Below, in pieces: positions 6,842-15,066 of a DNA stretch of 30,382 nucleotides. Origin of the DNA: Lachnospiraceae bacterium (GTDB lineage: Bacteria; Bacillota_A; Clostridia; Lachnospirales; Lachnospiraceae); NCBI GenBank assembly GCA_017620345.1, contig JAFZQP010000116.1:1-30382 (forward strand), given 5' to 3'. A model generated the notes under the pieces. That model was not told the origin of the DNA and did not search any database. It saw nothing but the letters and a program-made list of their open reading frames with translations. Each line of letters opens with the position of its first letter. Position 1 is the first letter of the stretch. The translations under genes were made by a program, and so were the position numbers.

Positions 6842-8449
6842 TCATCTGTCCCACTTGTCGCAGAGGCTGTTGATCTGGTCCGCGAATTTTGCAAGGTCTT
6901 TGTTGGCACCGCCCTCGTTGTGGCTGATGACGGCCATGAGTCTCTGGCCTGCAGCAAGGAGCCGCTCGAATACGGAAGAAACGGTCCTGGTCTTCTTCCT
7001 GGCACCTTCGATCCTGATGCCGACAGCCTCTTCCTCAAATTCATCCTTTATGAAATCATAGCGCGTTCCGGAAAAAGGTGCGTAAGTATTAAAGCCGTGT
7101 TCATCGTGAAGATATTCGGCAAATACATCGGTAACCGAGTCATCGCCGTGTACGATAAATACCATCTTCGGATCGTTCTTAAATCCGAGCATCCATCGCG
7201 TCAGTCCTGCCTTGTCGGCATGTCCCGATACACCTTCGAGCTTCATTATCTTCGCCCTTATCTCGATCGTCTCACCGAACAGATGGACCTCCTTGGCTCC
7301 TTCTACGATGGAACGGCCCAATGTTCCGACTGCCTGGTATCCGACGAACAGTATCGTACATTCTTCACGCCACAGATTATGCTTCAGATGGTGTCTGATA
7401 CGTCCGGCTTCGCACATACCGGATGCGGATATGATGACTTTCGGTTCATTATCAAAGTTGATCGCTTTTGATTCATCACTCGTGATCGAAAGGTTAAGAC
7501 CCGTAAAGACAAGCGGGTTGACACCGCGCTTGACGAGTTCGAGCGCTTCATCGGCAAAGCATTCATAGACATTCTTGTTGAATATCCCCGTTGCCTCCAC
7601 GGCAAGAGGAGAGTCCACGTATACGGGAAAGTCCCCGAGATCGTCAAGCAGATGCTGCTCTTTGATCTGTCTGATATAGTAGAGGATCTCCTGAGTACGG
7701 CCGACGGCAAATGAAGGGATGACGACATTTCCGCCTTTGGCAAATGTATCTCTTATGATGGATGCAAGCTCACCGGAATAGTCCACCCGTCCCTTTGCAT
7801 GAAGTCTGTCTCCGTATGTTGATTCACACAGAACATAGTCTGCTTCGTCTATAGTTGAAAAATCACGGATCAGGGGTTGGTTGGAGTTGCCGATATCGCC
7901 CGAGAAGACAACCTTTTTCGTGATATTTTCTTCGGTAAGCCATACCTCGATGGCTGCGGAACCGAGAAGGTGTCCGACATCCGTAAATCTTACCGACAGT
8001 TCGTCGCATATCCTGACTTTATCGTTATACTTGACGGGCACAAGACTCCTGATGGCTCCGTCTGCGTCTTCCATATTGTAGAGGGGAACGTATTCCGTAA
8101 CGTCGGATGAACGTCTTGCTTTTCTGTTGCGCCATTCTGCTTCCTGCATCTGGATATGCGCACTGTCTCGAAGCATTATGCTGCAAAGATCTGCAGTCGC
8201 CTCGGTTGCGTATATCTGTCCGCGAAAGCCTTTGGCATACAGGAGCGGGAGTAGACCGGAATGGTCAATATGGGCGTGAGTGAGCAGTACGTAATCGATC
8301 ATCGCTTCATCAACAGGAAGCGGCATGTTTTCGTAAATATTTATGCCCTGCTCCATACCGTAGTCTACAAGGATATGTTTGCTGCCGACTTCAAGGTAAT
8401 GACAGCTTCCCGTAACTTCGTGCGCCGCACCGATGAATGTGATCTTCAT
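6842..8449 (-). CDS. MBL-fold / beta-CASP hydrolase with RNA-specificity (RMMBL) domain
   Basis: A 535-residue metallo-beta-lactamase fold protein of the CPSF73/YSH1-like group. The metal-binding motif HxHxDH is at H58, H60, D62 and H63. Further ligands are H160 (DVGHLLGS), D185 (FSGDIGN), H410 (GVSGHAD) and probably H434 (VHGDD). A beta-CASP insertion lies between about 205 and 380 (PSFAVGRTQEILY, VDSPLAVEAT, SASGMCEAGR). All catalytic positions appear intact, so it is probably an RNase acting in RNA processing or decay; its targets are unknown. It differs from RNase J, which is longer and has another C-terminal domain. GGAGGA lies 11 bases upstream of the ATG, inside the end of the amidase gene, whose stop is 2 bases away, so the two genes are co-transcribed. 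Confidence 0.93.
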   Translation of the reverse strand: MKITFIGAAHEVTGSCHYLEVGSKHILVDYGMEQGINIYENMPLPVDEAMIDYVLLTHAHIDHSGLLPLLYAKGFRGQIYATEATADLCSIMLRDSAHIQMQEAEWRNRKARRSSDVTEYVPLYNMEDADGAIRSLVPVKYNDKVRICDELSVRFTDVGHLLGSAAIEVWLTEENITKKVVFSGDIGNSNQPLIRDFSTIDEADYVLCESTYGDRLHAKGRVDYSGELASIIRDTFAKGGNVVIPSFAVGRTQEILYYIRQIKEQHLLDDLGDFPVYVDSPLAVEATGIFNKNVYECFADEALELVKRGVNPLVFTGLNLSITSDESKAINFDNEPKVIISASGMCEAGRIRHHLKHNLWREECTILFVGYQAVGTLGRSIVEGAKEVHLFGETIEIRAKIMKLEGVSGHADKAGLTRWMLGFKNDPKMVFIVHGDDSVTDVFAEYLHDEHGFNTYAPFSGTRYDFIKDEFEEEAVGIRIEGARKKTRTVSSVFERLLAAGQRLMAVISHNEGGANKDLAKFADQINSLCDKWDR

Positions 8450-8451
8450 AC

Positions 8452-9858
8452 TTACTTATCCTCCCGTTTTTTTCCTGATCTGCGCCGTTTGTCAGACGCA
8501 TATGATATTCCTATTACTATAGAAACCGCAATGGTGATCGCACCTACAAGGCCGGCAATTATCAGCCCTGTATATGACTTCTTCACCTTGGATTCGGTAT
8601 TTTTATCTATTGCATTTGCTATGGCCGATGTATCAACCTTTGGAAGGTCTCCGCCTATAACCCAGTCCGGTTCGGCAGCTGCTTCGGCTTCGGTAAGGTC
8701 TTCGTTCGGAGCGGAAATACCTGCGTCTTCACCATCATCATTAACAACTGCGTTGTCTTCCTCATCATCCGGGGCTTCTTCATCCGGCTCGAGAGTAACG
8801 GTATTACTGAGGGAGTCGAGTTGGTAAACATTATAGACCTTGGCGGTCAATTTGCCTTCATATCCGGGATGGACATGAAAAGATCCGGTCATTTTGCCGT
8901 TTTTGCCTTCCCACAGTTCAAGCTCCGAAAAAACGGTATCCTTATCGACGTCTCCCGTTTCGAAGCCGTAATACATAAGCTTACTCTCATCATCATACGC
9001 ATAGAGTGTAAACTTAACATCGCCTTTATTGCTGTTGTACTCATCTATCTCGAGCCGGACTCCGGTCGGTTCCGTTGAATCCGGCATGACAGGATCGGAT
9101 GGATCTGATATCTCATCGACCGGTCCGACCTTCTCCCTTACGACATCCTTCTCCAGACCGTAGAACTTCGCTATTCCGTCAGCATCAAGTACGCCGAAGT
9201 TCTTCCATGCGTCTTCCGTCCGGATCCGCTGATAGTCCCTGTCATTATCAAGGTATCCGTGCTCAAGTATTATGACAGGTATCCCGGCTTCGGTCCCTTT
9301 TCTTATGAGACCGTAGTAATCGCCTTTTTTTCCTATCCTTGTTTTGATATCCTTGCGGATGTTACCCTCGGATGTCCATTCATCCATTATATGCTCAGCC
9401 AGAGCGTGCCCGATACCGTAACACTTTCCGTAAGCTGAGGTGAATATCTCCGAACCGAAGAAATTGTGTTCTGCAGATGCATTATAGTGAACCGAAACGA
9501 CGACATCGGCATTAACGCTTTTGGCAAATTCGATCCGCTGATCGAGTGTAGTCTCGGTATCGTTATCTCTTGTCAGATATACGCTTACGTTTCCGTATTG
9601 TGTCAGCTTATCGTACAGGGCCTGCGCGGTGATCAGATTGACGTTCTTTTCTTCAAGACCGTGATATTTGCATCCGGAATTGGTCTCGCTTCCGTCCTCT
9701 GATACGCCTCCGTGACCGGGGTCAATGACAACCGTGATGTTTTCCGCTGCCCGGACGCATAATGTCGCGGACAGAGCAAACAATACCGTTATAAACACAA
9801 GGTACAAAAAAACCAGTCGTGCCCGCATCCCATCTTGTCCCGTCGATCGCATTATCAT
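8452..9858 (-). CDS. N-acetylmuramoyl-L-alanine amidase (Amidase_3), C-terminally membrane-anchored
   Basis: A 468-residue peptidoglycan hydrolase that cuts the bond between MurNAc and the stem peptide. A signal peptide is at about residues 12-36 (RLVFLYLVFITVLFALS). The Amidase_3 domain spans about 41-235, with zinc ligands H49 (DPGHGG), E69 or E70, H124 (VSVHYNA) and the catalytic E199 (LEHGYLDN). A beta-rich domain follows at about 255-365, then an acidic linker (about 370-410), a transmembrane helix (about 431-455) and a basic tail. The enzyme is therefore probably tethered to the outer face of the membrane. The start is uncertain: ATGs at 9858, 9852 and 9828 share the frame and none has a good ribosome binding site. 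The predicted -10 box at 9868-9873 would put the transcript start at or just past the first ATG. Confidence 0.92.
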   Translation of the reverse strand: MIMRSTGQDGMRARLVFLYLVFITVLFALSATLCVRAAENITVVIDPGHGGVSEDGSETNSGCKYHGLEEKNVNLITAQALYDKLTQYGNVSVYLTRDNDTETTLDQRIEFAKSVNADVVVSVHYNASAEHNFFGSEIFTSAYGKCYGIGHALAEHIMDEWTSEGNIRKDIKTRIGKKGDYYGLIRKGTEAGIPVIILEHGYLDNDRDYQRIRTEDAWKNFGVLDADGIAKFYGLEKDVVREKVGPVDEISDPSDPVMPDSTEPTGVRLEIDEYNSNKGDVKFTLYAYDDESKLMYYGFETGDVDKDTVFSELELWEGKNGKMTGSFHVHPGYEGKLTAKVYNVYQLDSLSNTVTLEPDEEAPDDEEDNAVVNDDGEDAGISAPNEDLTEAEAAAEPDWVIGGDLPKVDTSAIANAIDKNTESKVKKSYTGLIIAGLVGAITIAVSIVIGISYASDKRRRSGKKREDK

Positions 9859-9932
9859 ACAATATATAGTATATCAGAAACGATATAAACGGCAAGGGTT
9901 TAACTGCGTAAAACATAAATATATGATATCAT
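9859..9932. promoter_or_regulatory. Divergent promoter region between amidase and HD-GYP/GGDEF genes
   Basis: This 74-base spacer separates two divergent genes. On the minus strand a possible promoter has -35 TTGCCG (9890-9895) and -10 TATACT (9868-9873), 16 bases apart. On the plus strand TATGAT (9922-9927) could be a -10 box, with only a weak -35 (TTTAAC, 9899-9904). The -10 lies inside a perfect 14-base palindrome, ATATGATATCATAT (9921-9934), that reaches the start codon of the plus-strand gene. Both predicted transcript starts fall close to the first ATG, so short or absent leaders, or later starts, are possible. Confidence 0.45.
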
Positions 9933-12173
9933 ATGCACATGATAAAAAAACCATTTGCGGCTTTTCGCTCGTTATGGACAACACTAAACAGAACGATCTA
10001 TGTAGGGCGGCGTTTTGAATCAAATATGCGTGCGCTTACTTTTGTGAGCATTGTCTCAGCTTTGCTGGGACTGATCCTTCTCATATTTGATATCAGGTCT
10101 CATAATATCCCGCTACTGCTTGCTTCGCTCGCAACACTCATTGCCGGAGCAGGCTGCGGATTCAGTGCTCATGTACTGAAGAACAGGGAGCTTGCGATCA
10201 AATTTCCGACTGTATTCTGCGTGATCTTTATGACGATATATGTTCTTACCGCAGCGGGCGAGGGATCCGCGATCCTGTGGTCGCTCCTCATCCCTTTGGG
10301 CTTGTGTTATTTCGTGAGTGTAAAAAACGGTATCATTCTGTCCGCTTATTATACGCTTCTTATCGCAGTTGTATTTTATTCGCCGCTAAATGCGCGCTTT
10401 GCCACGTATTACACCCCGATGTTCATGACACGTTTTCCGATATTGTATGCATGTCTTTCGATCTTTACCGGGATGGCGATGATTCAGTATCACAGAACAG
10501 CCCTGTTTGAGATAGATCACGCAAACAGACTGACCGAAGAGGTGGAAAGGCAGACTGCCGTTGTAAAGCAGCAGAGCCAGAAGATCGAGCAGATGTCGAG
10601 ACAGACGATCCACACACTCGCAAATGCCATCGATGCAAAGGATCCTTATACCAGGGGGCATTCGACGCGGGTTGCCGAATATTCCGGGAAGATCGCACAA
10701 AAACTCGGATGGGACCGGGACAGGATCGATGAACTGAAGTTTTCGGCGCTTCTTCATGATATCGGAAAGATCGGGGTTCCCGATTCGATCCTGAACAATC
10801 CGAGGAAACTTACTGATATCGAGTTTGATATAATCAAATCCCATACGACTATCGGAAGGGATATGCTTAAGGACAGGATCATGGTGAAGGCGGCTGATGA
10901 TGTGGCGGTCTCACATCATGAAAGATATGACGGAAAAGGGTATCCGCAGGGTCTAAAGGGTGAAGAGATATCGGAAGAGGCAAGGATCGTTGCCATTGCC
11001 GATGCCTTTGATGCCATGAGTTCAGACAGGGTATACAGGAAAGCATGCGACAGCTGTCATATCCGAAATGAACTTGAAAACGGAAAGGAAAAACAGTTTG
11101 ATCCCTATATCACTGATGTGTTCCTTGAATTGTGGGACGGCGGCGAGCTTGATGAGATACTGAAGAAGGATACCGGGGAGGAAGATGATGCCGAGGCATC
11201 ATCGGTGCTTTTGCAGGAAGTTGTTGAGACATTTGCTGCGGGCGGATCAAAGGACGAGATAGATGTAACGACAGGTATCATGAGCAGGAACTCCGGTGAG
11301 AAGACGATCGCACGTGTCATGATGGAAGAGCCGGGATGTCTTGTGTTCATGGATGTAGATAATCTGAAGAAGATAAACGATACATACGGTCATGAAGCAG
11401 GGGATAGGATACTCCACATAATGGGAGATACACTTGCCGACAACAGTTCGGACAGTCTGTGCTGCAGGCTCGGCGGAGATGAATTCCTGCTCTTTATGAA
11501 AAATGTTTCGCAGGAAGATGCAAAAAGAAGGATGGAGGATATCATCCGTGATTTTGAACAGAATAAAAAGGATGATCCCGAGATTTCCATTGCGTCGATT
11601 TCGGCAGGGATGGTGATGTCTACGCCGGAAAACAATTATACGGATGCGTATAACAAGGCGGATAAGGCATTGTACCATGTTAAGCAGAACGGAAAGAGCG
11701 GATTTAACTTCTACAAAGAGGATTCCGAGATCTCGGCTATAGACAATATAGACGTAAGTAAACTTGTTACCAACATTAAAAACAGTGGAAGCTATAATGG
11801 CGCCATGAACGTCGATTACAGGGAATTTGCGAAGCTGTATGAGTTCATCGTTAACCTTGAGCAGAGATTTGACCATTCGTTCAAGCTTATCGTTATATCG
11901 CTTGAGTCAGCCAAAGGTGATGTGTTTGGCTCGGATGAACTTGAACGTTCCATGTATAACATGGAACAGTCGATCCGTCAGACAATAAGAGATGTTGATG
12001 TCCTTACAAGATACAGTAAACAGCAGTTTCTTGTAATACTTTTGGGTACGGATAACGATGGCGTAAAGACTGCGGTGGACAGGATATTCAGAGGATATTT
12101 CAAGATGAACGGAAGCGGAAGTCTGATACCGAAGTATTCGGTTGCCGATTTTGAAAACGAAAAAAAAGGGTAA
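9933..12173 (+). CDS. Membrane HD-GYP phosphodiesterase / GGDEF protein with a degenerate third domain
   Basis: A 746-residue cyclic-di-GMP signalling protein. Five or six transmembrane helices at about 30-195 form an unclassified membrane sensor. A coiled coil (about 200-230) leads into an HD-GYP domain (about 228-405) with H275-D276 in LHDIGKIG and the later HHERYDGKGYP motif, all apparently intact. A GGDEF domain (about 450-595) carries an intact GGDEF signature at 514-518. The C-terminal 130 residues have the layout of another GGDEF domain, but the signature reads YSKQQF (694-699), so it is probably inactive. The protein could both make and degrade cyclic-di-GMP, or one activity may be regulatory. 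ATG 9933 and 9939 are both possible starts. The gene ends in a strong terminator and is not in an operon. Confidence 0.92.
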   Translation: MHMIKKPFAAFRSLWTTLNRTIYVGRRFESNMRALTFVSIVSALLGLILLIFDIRSHNIPLLLASLATLIAGAGCGFSAHVLKNRELAIKFPTVFCVIFMTIYVLTAAGEGSAILWSLLIPLGLCYFVSVKNGIILSAYYTLLIAVVFYSPLNARFATYYTPMFMTRFPILYACLSIFTGMAMIQYHRTALFEIDHANRLTEEVERQTAVVKQQSQKIEQMSRQTIHTLANAIDAKDPYTRGHSTRVAEYSGKIAQKLGWDRDRIDELKFSALLHDIGKIGVPDSILNNPRKLTDIEFDIIKSHTTIGRDMLKDRIMVKAADDVAVSHHERYDGKGYPQGLKGEEISEEARIVAIADAFDAMSSDRVYRKACDSCHIRNELENGKEKQFDPYITDVFLELWDGGELDEILKKDTGEEDDAEASSVLLQEVVETFAAGGSKDEIDVTTGIMSRNSGEKTIARVMMEEPGCLVFMDVDNLKKINDTYGHEAGDRILHIMGDTLADNSSDSLCCRLGGDEFLLFMKNVSQEDAKRRMEDIIRDFEQNKKDDPEISIASISAGMVMSTPENNYTDAYNKADKALYHVKQNGKSGFNFYKEDSEISAIDNIDVSKLVTNIKNSGSYNGAMNVDYREFAKLYEFIVNLEQRFDHSFKLIVISLESAKGDVFGSDELERSMYNMEQSIRQTIRDVDVLTRYSKQQFLVILLGTDNDGVKTAVDRIFRGYFKMNGSGSLIPKYSVADFENEKKG

Positions 12174-12175
12174 AG

Positions 12176-12206
12176 AACAACGGCGGCAATTGCCGCCGTT
12201 GTTTTG
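12176..12206. terminator. Bidirectional intrinsic terminator
   Basis: A perfect inverted repeat spans 12176-12203: AACAACGGCGGCAA and its complement meet with no forced loop, so the tip will open by a few bases. TTTT follows on the plus strand and AAA-rich sequence flanks the other side. It lies 3 bases after the HD-GYP/GGDEF stop and 16 bases beyond the stop of the convergent double-glycine peptide gene, so it can terminate both. Confidence 0.88.
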
Positions 12207-12221
12207 TGATCATCAGAAAAC

Positions 12222-12482
12222 TTATGCGATCGGGTTGCTGCGGAGACTGCAAACATCGTTCCAGTTGATCTCCATGGCATTGTATGTGAGAGAACCATAG
12301 CTTCTTGCACATGCCTCAGCTTCAGCTTTTGTACCAAATCTGTTAAGAACGTTACCGTTTTTGTTGTCGATCACTTCCCAGGGACGCATGGGATCCGATC
12401 CTGAGATATTGGTGGCGTTAAAGATAAATCCGCCTGATACGTTTTCAAGTTCACTATCATTTAATTTCTTATCATCCATCAT
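12222..12482 (-). CDS. Double-glycine leader peptide: putative bacteriocin/RiPP-like precursor
   Basis: An 86-residue peptide whose first 18 residues are a classic double-glycine leader: MMDDKKLNDSELENVSGG. The leader is acidic and carries the L-x-x-x-E-L-x-x-V-x-G-G pattern recognised by C39 peptidases, so cleavage is expected after G18. The predicted mature part has 68 residues with two cysteines (in EACARS and DVCSL), a WEVIDNKNG segment, and a helical GTKAEAEACARSYG followed by AMEINWNDVCSLR. This resembles a small globular domain more than an unstructured core. GGAGGG lies 7 bases before the ATG. The gene is transcribed away from the exporter operon and shares the intergenic region with it. 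The precursor role is inferred from leader plus context; the activity of the product (bacteriocin, signal or other) is unknown. Confidence 0.82.
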   Translation of the reverse strand: MMDDKKLNDSELENVSGGFIFNATNISGSDPMRPWEVIDNKNGNVLNRFGTKAEAEACARSYGSLTYNAMEINWNDVCSLRSNPIA

Positions 12483-12626
12483 ATTAATACCCTCCTTACA
12501 TAGATATTATGCGTTATTTTGAAGATAAATGCAATAGATAAGGCAAAAGTTGCCATAATCTGTCGTTTATTGTAAATTATTGGTGTTGGGATATTTATAA
12601 TGACAGTTTTTTGCGAGGATACGATC
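12483..12626. promoter_or_regulatory. Divergent promoters for the peptide precursor and export operon
   Basis: For the minus-strand precursor, TTGCAT (12529-12534) and CATAAT (12506-12511) are 17 bases apart, followed by GGAGGG at the start codon. For the plus-strand operon, TTGCCA (12550-12555) and TAAATT (12573-12578) are also 17 bases apart, leading to GAGGAT before ATG 12627. An inverted repeat, GGCAA-AAG-TTGCC (12542-12554), overlaps the plus-strand -35 box and could be an operator. Promoter calls are by eye against the sigma-70 consensus. Confidence 0.5.
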
Positions 12627-12848
12627 ATGTCTGAACTGTTTAGGGAAAAAAGTCTGGAGCGTGCACATTCTCCGGAGGATCTTAACGATTATATAAGGGT
12701 GACGACACCGTCGGTCTGGATTGCGCTGCTGGCTTCGGTTGCGCTTCTTTTGGGTATACTGGCGTGGAGCATATTCGGTACGGTAAATGTATCAGATGAT
12801 ACCGGAGCCGAAAAGGTTGTACATCCGATTACTTTTGTTACTAATTGA
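12627..12848 (+). CDS. Stub of NHLM-type secretion (HlyD-like) protein: membrane anchor only
   Basis: A 73-residue protein starting MSELFREKSLERAHSPEDLNDYI, a segment typical of the N-terminus of NHLM bacteriocin-system secretion proteins. One transmembrane helix follows at about 32-52 (WIALLASVALLLGILAWSIFG) and then about 20 residues. Family members normally continue for about 200 more residues with lipoyl and coiled-coil domains; these are absent. The next gene starts 25 bases after the stop, with no remnant of the missing part in any frame, so this is a clean shortening and not a recent frameshift. GAGG upstream of ATG 12627 supports that start over ATG 12600. It may still act as a membrane partner of the exporter, or it may be a decaying gene kept for translational coupling. 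Confidence 0.7.
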   Translation: MSELFREKSLERAHSPEDLNDYIRVTTPSVWIALLASVALLLGILAWSIFGTVNVSDDTGAEKVVHPITFVTN

Positions 12849-12873
12849 GAGTTTGAGCATACAGGAGCGATAA

Positions 12874-15048
12874 ATGTCCACCAATCCGATCAAAAAGCCT
12901 GTTACGGGTAAAGTGGCCAAGGTCCCCGTAGTTATGCAGATGGAAGCGCTTGAATGCGGCGCTGCATCACTTTGCATGATACTTGCCTATTACGGTAAGT
13001 GGGTCCCGCTTGAGCAGGCCAGGAGCGATTGCGGTGTCAGCCGTGACGGTTCAAATGCAAAAAATATACTTGTTGCTGCCCGTAATTACGGTCTCGATGC
13101 ACAGGGGTACAGGGTTGAACCCGAGGAATTGCGCGAAGAGGGGAGTTTTCCCTGCATTGTCCATTGGGAATTCAATCATTTTGTTGTCTGCAACGGATTT
13201 AAGGGAAACAAAGTGTATCTCAACGATCCTGCCCGCGGAAATATCGTTGTTTCAAAAGAGAGATTCGATGAAGCTTTTACCGGTATAGTCATCATGTTTG
13301 AGCCGGGTGATGGGTTTGTTGCTGACGGTAAACCCAAGAGTGTTGTCGAATTTGCAAGGACACGTCTTAAAGGAAGCAGTTCTGCGGTAGCATTTGTTGT
13401 TATCACATCGGTGATAGCATCTCTTACAGGTATCATCACTGCGGGCTTTTCAAGGGTATTCCTTGACCGGCTCCTCACAGGAAAGGATCCGGACTGGATA
13501 CCTGCATTCTTTGCCGGAATGGTTGCGGTCACGCTTATCACGATCGTCTCTTCCTGGATACAGGCGGTATACAGCCTCAGACTGAACGGAAAGATGGATG
13601 CGGTCGGTAACTGCAGTTATATGTGGAAGGTACTGCGGCTTCCGATGGAGTTCTTCAAGCAGCGGATGTCGGGGGATATTCAACTCAGAAAACTGTCCAA
13701 CGCATCCATTGCAGCCACTGTTATCAATACAGTTGCGCCGCTTGTGATCCAGACAGTTATGATGATCATCTATCTGGTGATAATGATCCGGTATTCATTA
13801 ACACTTACGTGCATCGGCGTCGCATCGGTGCTGATTAATGCATGTGTTTCCAAATACATCTCAGGAAAGCGCATCAATATAATGCGTGTTATGATGCGCG
13901 ATGAGGGAAAGCTTGAGGGAACTGCCGTAAGCGGAATAGATATGATCGAGACTATCAAATCAGGCGGATCCGAAAACGGATTTTTCGAAAAATGGTCCGG
14001 ATATCAGGCTTCCGTAAACACTCAGAACGTAAGATACATTAAGCAGGATGCCATGCTGGGCCTCATACCTCTTGCAACATCGTCACTTACGAATGCACTG
14101 ATCCTGATCCTTGGAGTATGGTATGCAATGCAGGGCAGTTTTACCGTAGGTATGATCTTTGCGTTCCAGACGTTCATGATGCAATTCCTGGCTCCCGTAC
14201 AGGAACTGATCGGGGCCGGTCAGACGATACAGGAGATGCGCACTTCAATGGAAAGAGTTGAAGATGTTATGCAGTACCCGGAGGATCCGGTCTTTTCAAG
14301 CACCGGGTCGGATGATGATATCCGTAAACTTTCGGGAAATCTTTCGATGAAACATGTCACTTTTGGATATTCCAAGTTAAGTGAGCCGATCATAACCGAT
14401 TTTAACCTTGAACTGAAACCGGGTCAGAGAGTTGCGATCGTCGGAGAAACAGGATGCGGCAAGAGTACGGTTGCAAAGCTTATTTCCGGCCTTAACATTC
14501 CGTGGGACGGGGAGATATTGTTTGACGGAAAAAAGATCACACAGATCGACAGAAGGGTCTTTACCGGATCTGTTGCCGTTGTGGATCAGGATATAATCAT
14601 GTTTGAAGATTCGATCTCCGATAATATCACGATGTGGGACAGCTCGATCATGGATTTCGAGGTGATCCTCGCAGCAAGAGATGCCGGGATACATGATGAT
14701 ATCATGAGAAGAAAAGACAATTACCACTACAGGATCAATGAAGGAGGTAAGGATTTTTCGGGCGGACAGCGTCAGAGACTTGAGATCGCACGAGTCCTTG
14801 CCCAGGATCCCACGATGATAATAATGGATGAGGCGACGAGTGCTCTTGATGCAAAGACCGAGTTCGAGGTAACACAGGCGATCAAGGATCGCGGGATAAC
14901 CTGTGTGATAATAGCACACAGACTGTCGACGATACGGGACTGTGACGAGATCATAGTCCTGGATCACGGAAAAGTTGTTCAGCGAGGGACTCATGATGAA
15001 CTGATAAAGGCCGGCGGTGCTTATAAAGAACTTGTCATAAGTGAATGA
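12874..15048 (+). CDS. Peptidase-containing ABC exporter (C39 / NHLM bacteriocin system type)
   Basis: A 724-residue PCAT-type exporter that cleaves double-glycine leaders and exports the peptide. The N-terminal C39 peptidase domain (about 15-140) has Q22, catalytic C28 (MEALECGAA), H102 (FNHFVV) and D118 (LNDPARG), all intact. Six transmembrane helices lie between about 165 and 450. The nucleotide-binding domain has Walker A GETGCGKST (524-532), signature FSGGQRQR (about 628-635), Walker B MIIMDEA (648-654) and the H-loop in IAHRLST. AGGAG precedes ATG 12874. It lies 25 bases after the stub adaptor and 18 bases before a second exporter. The double-glycine precursor encoded just upstream on the other strand is its most likely substrate. 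Confidence 0.95.
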   Translation: MSTNPIKKPVTGKVAKVPVVMQMEALECGAASLCMILAYYGKWVPLEQARSDCGVSRDGSNAKNILVAARNYGLDAQGYRVEPEELREEGSFPCIVHWEFNHFVVCNGFKGNKVYLNDPARGNIVVSKERFDEAFTGIVIMFEPGDGFVADGKPKSVVEFARTRLKGSSSAVAFVVITSVIASLTGIITAGFSRVFLDRLLTGKDPDWIPAFFAGMVAVTLITIVSSWIQAVYSLRLNGKMDAVGNCSYMWKVLRLPMEFFKQRMSGDIQLRKLSNASIAATVINTVAPLVIQTVMMIIYLVIMIRYSLTLTCIGVASVLINACVSKYISGKRINIMRVMMRDEGKLEGTAVSGIDMIETIKSGGSENGFFEKWSGYQASVNTQNVRYIKQDAMLGLIPLATSSLTNALILILGVWYAMQGSFTVGMIFAFQTFMMQFLAPVQELIGAGQTIQEMRTSMERVEDVMQYPEDPVFSSTGSDDDIRKLSGNLSMKHVTFGYSKLSEPIITDFNLELKPGQRVAIVGETGCGKSTVAKLISGLNIPWDGEILFDGKKITQIDRRVFTGSVAVVDQDIIMFEDSISDNITMWDSSIMDFEVILAARDAGIHDDIMRRKDNYHYRINEGGKDFSGGQRQRLEIARVLAQDPTMIIMDEATSALDAKTEFEVTQAIKDRGITCVIIAHRLSTIRDCDEIIVLDHGKVVQRGTHDELIKAGGAYKELVISE

Positions 15049-15066
15049 TCGAACGGGATATTATGT

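Noticed and set aside
11247..11876. Minus-strand open frame of 209 codons
   Set aside because: It is antisense to the GGDEF domain of the 9933-12173 gene and has no start signal or known motif.
12780..12873. Frameshift explanation for the short membrane-fusion protein
   Set aside because: No continuation of lipoyl or coiled-coil sequence is readable in any frame before the next gene, which starts 25 bases later with its own ribosome binding site.
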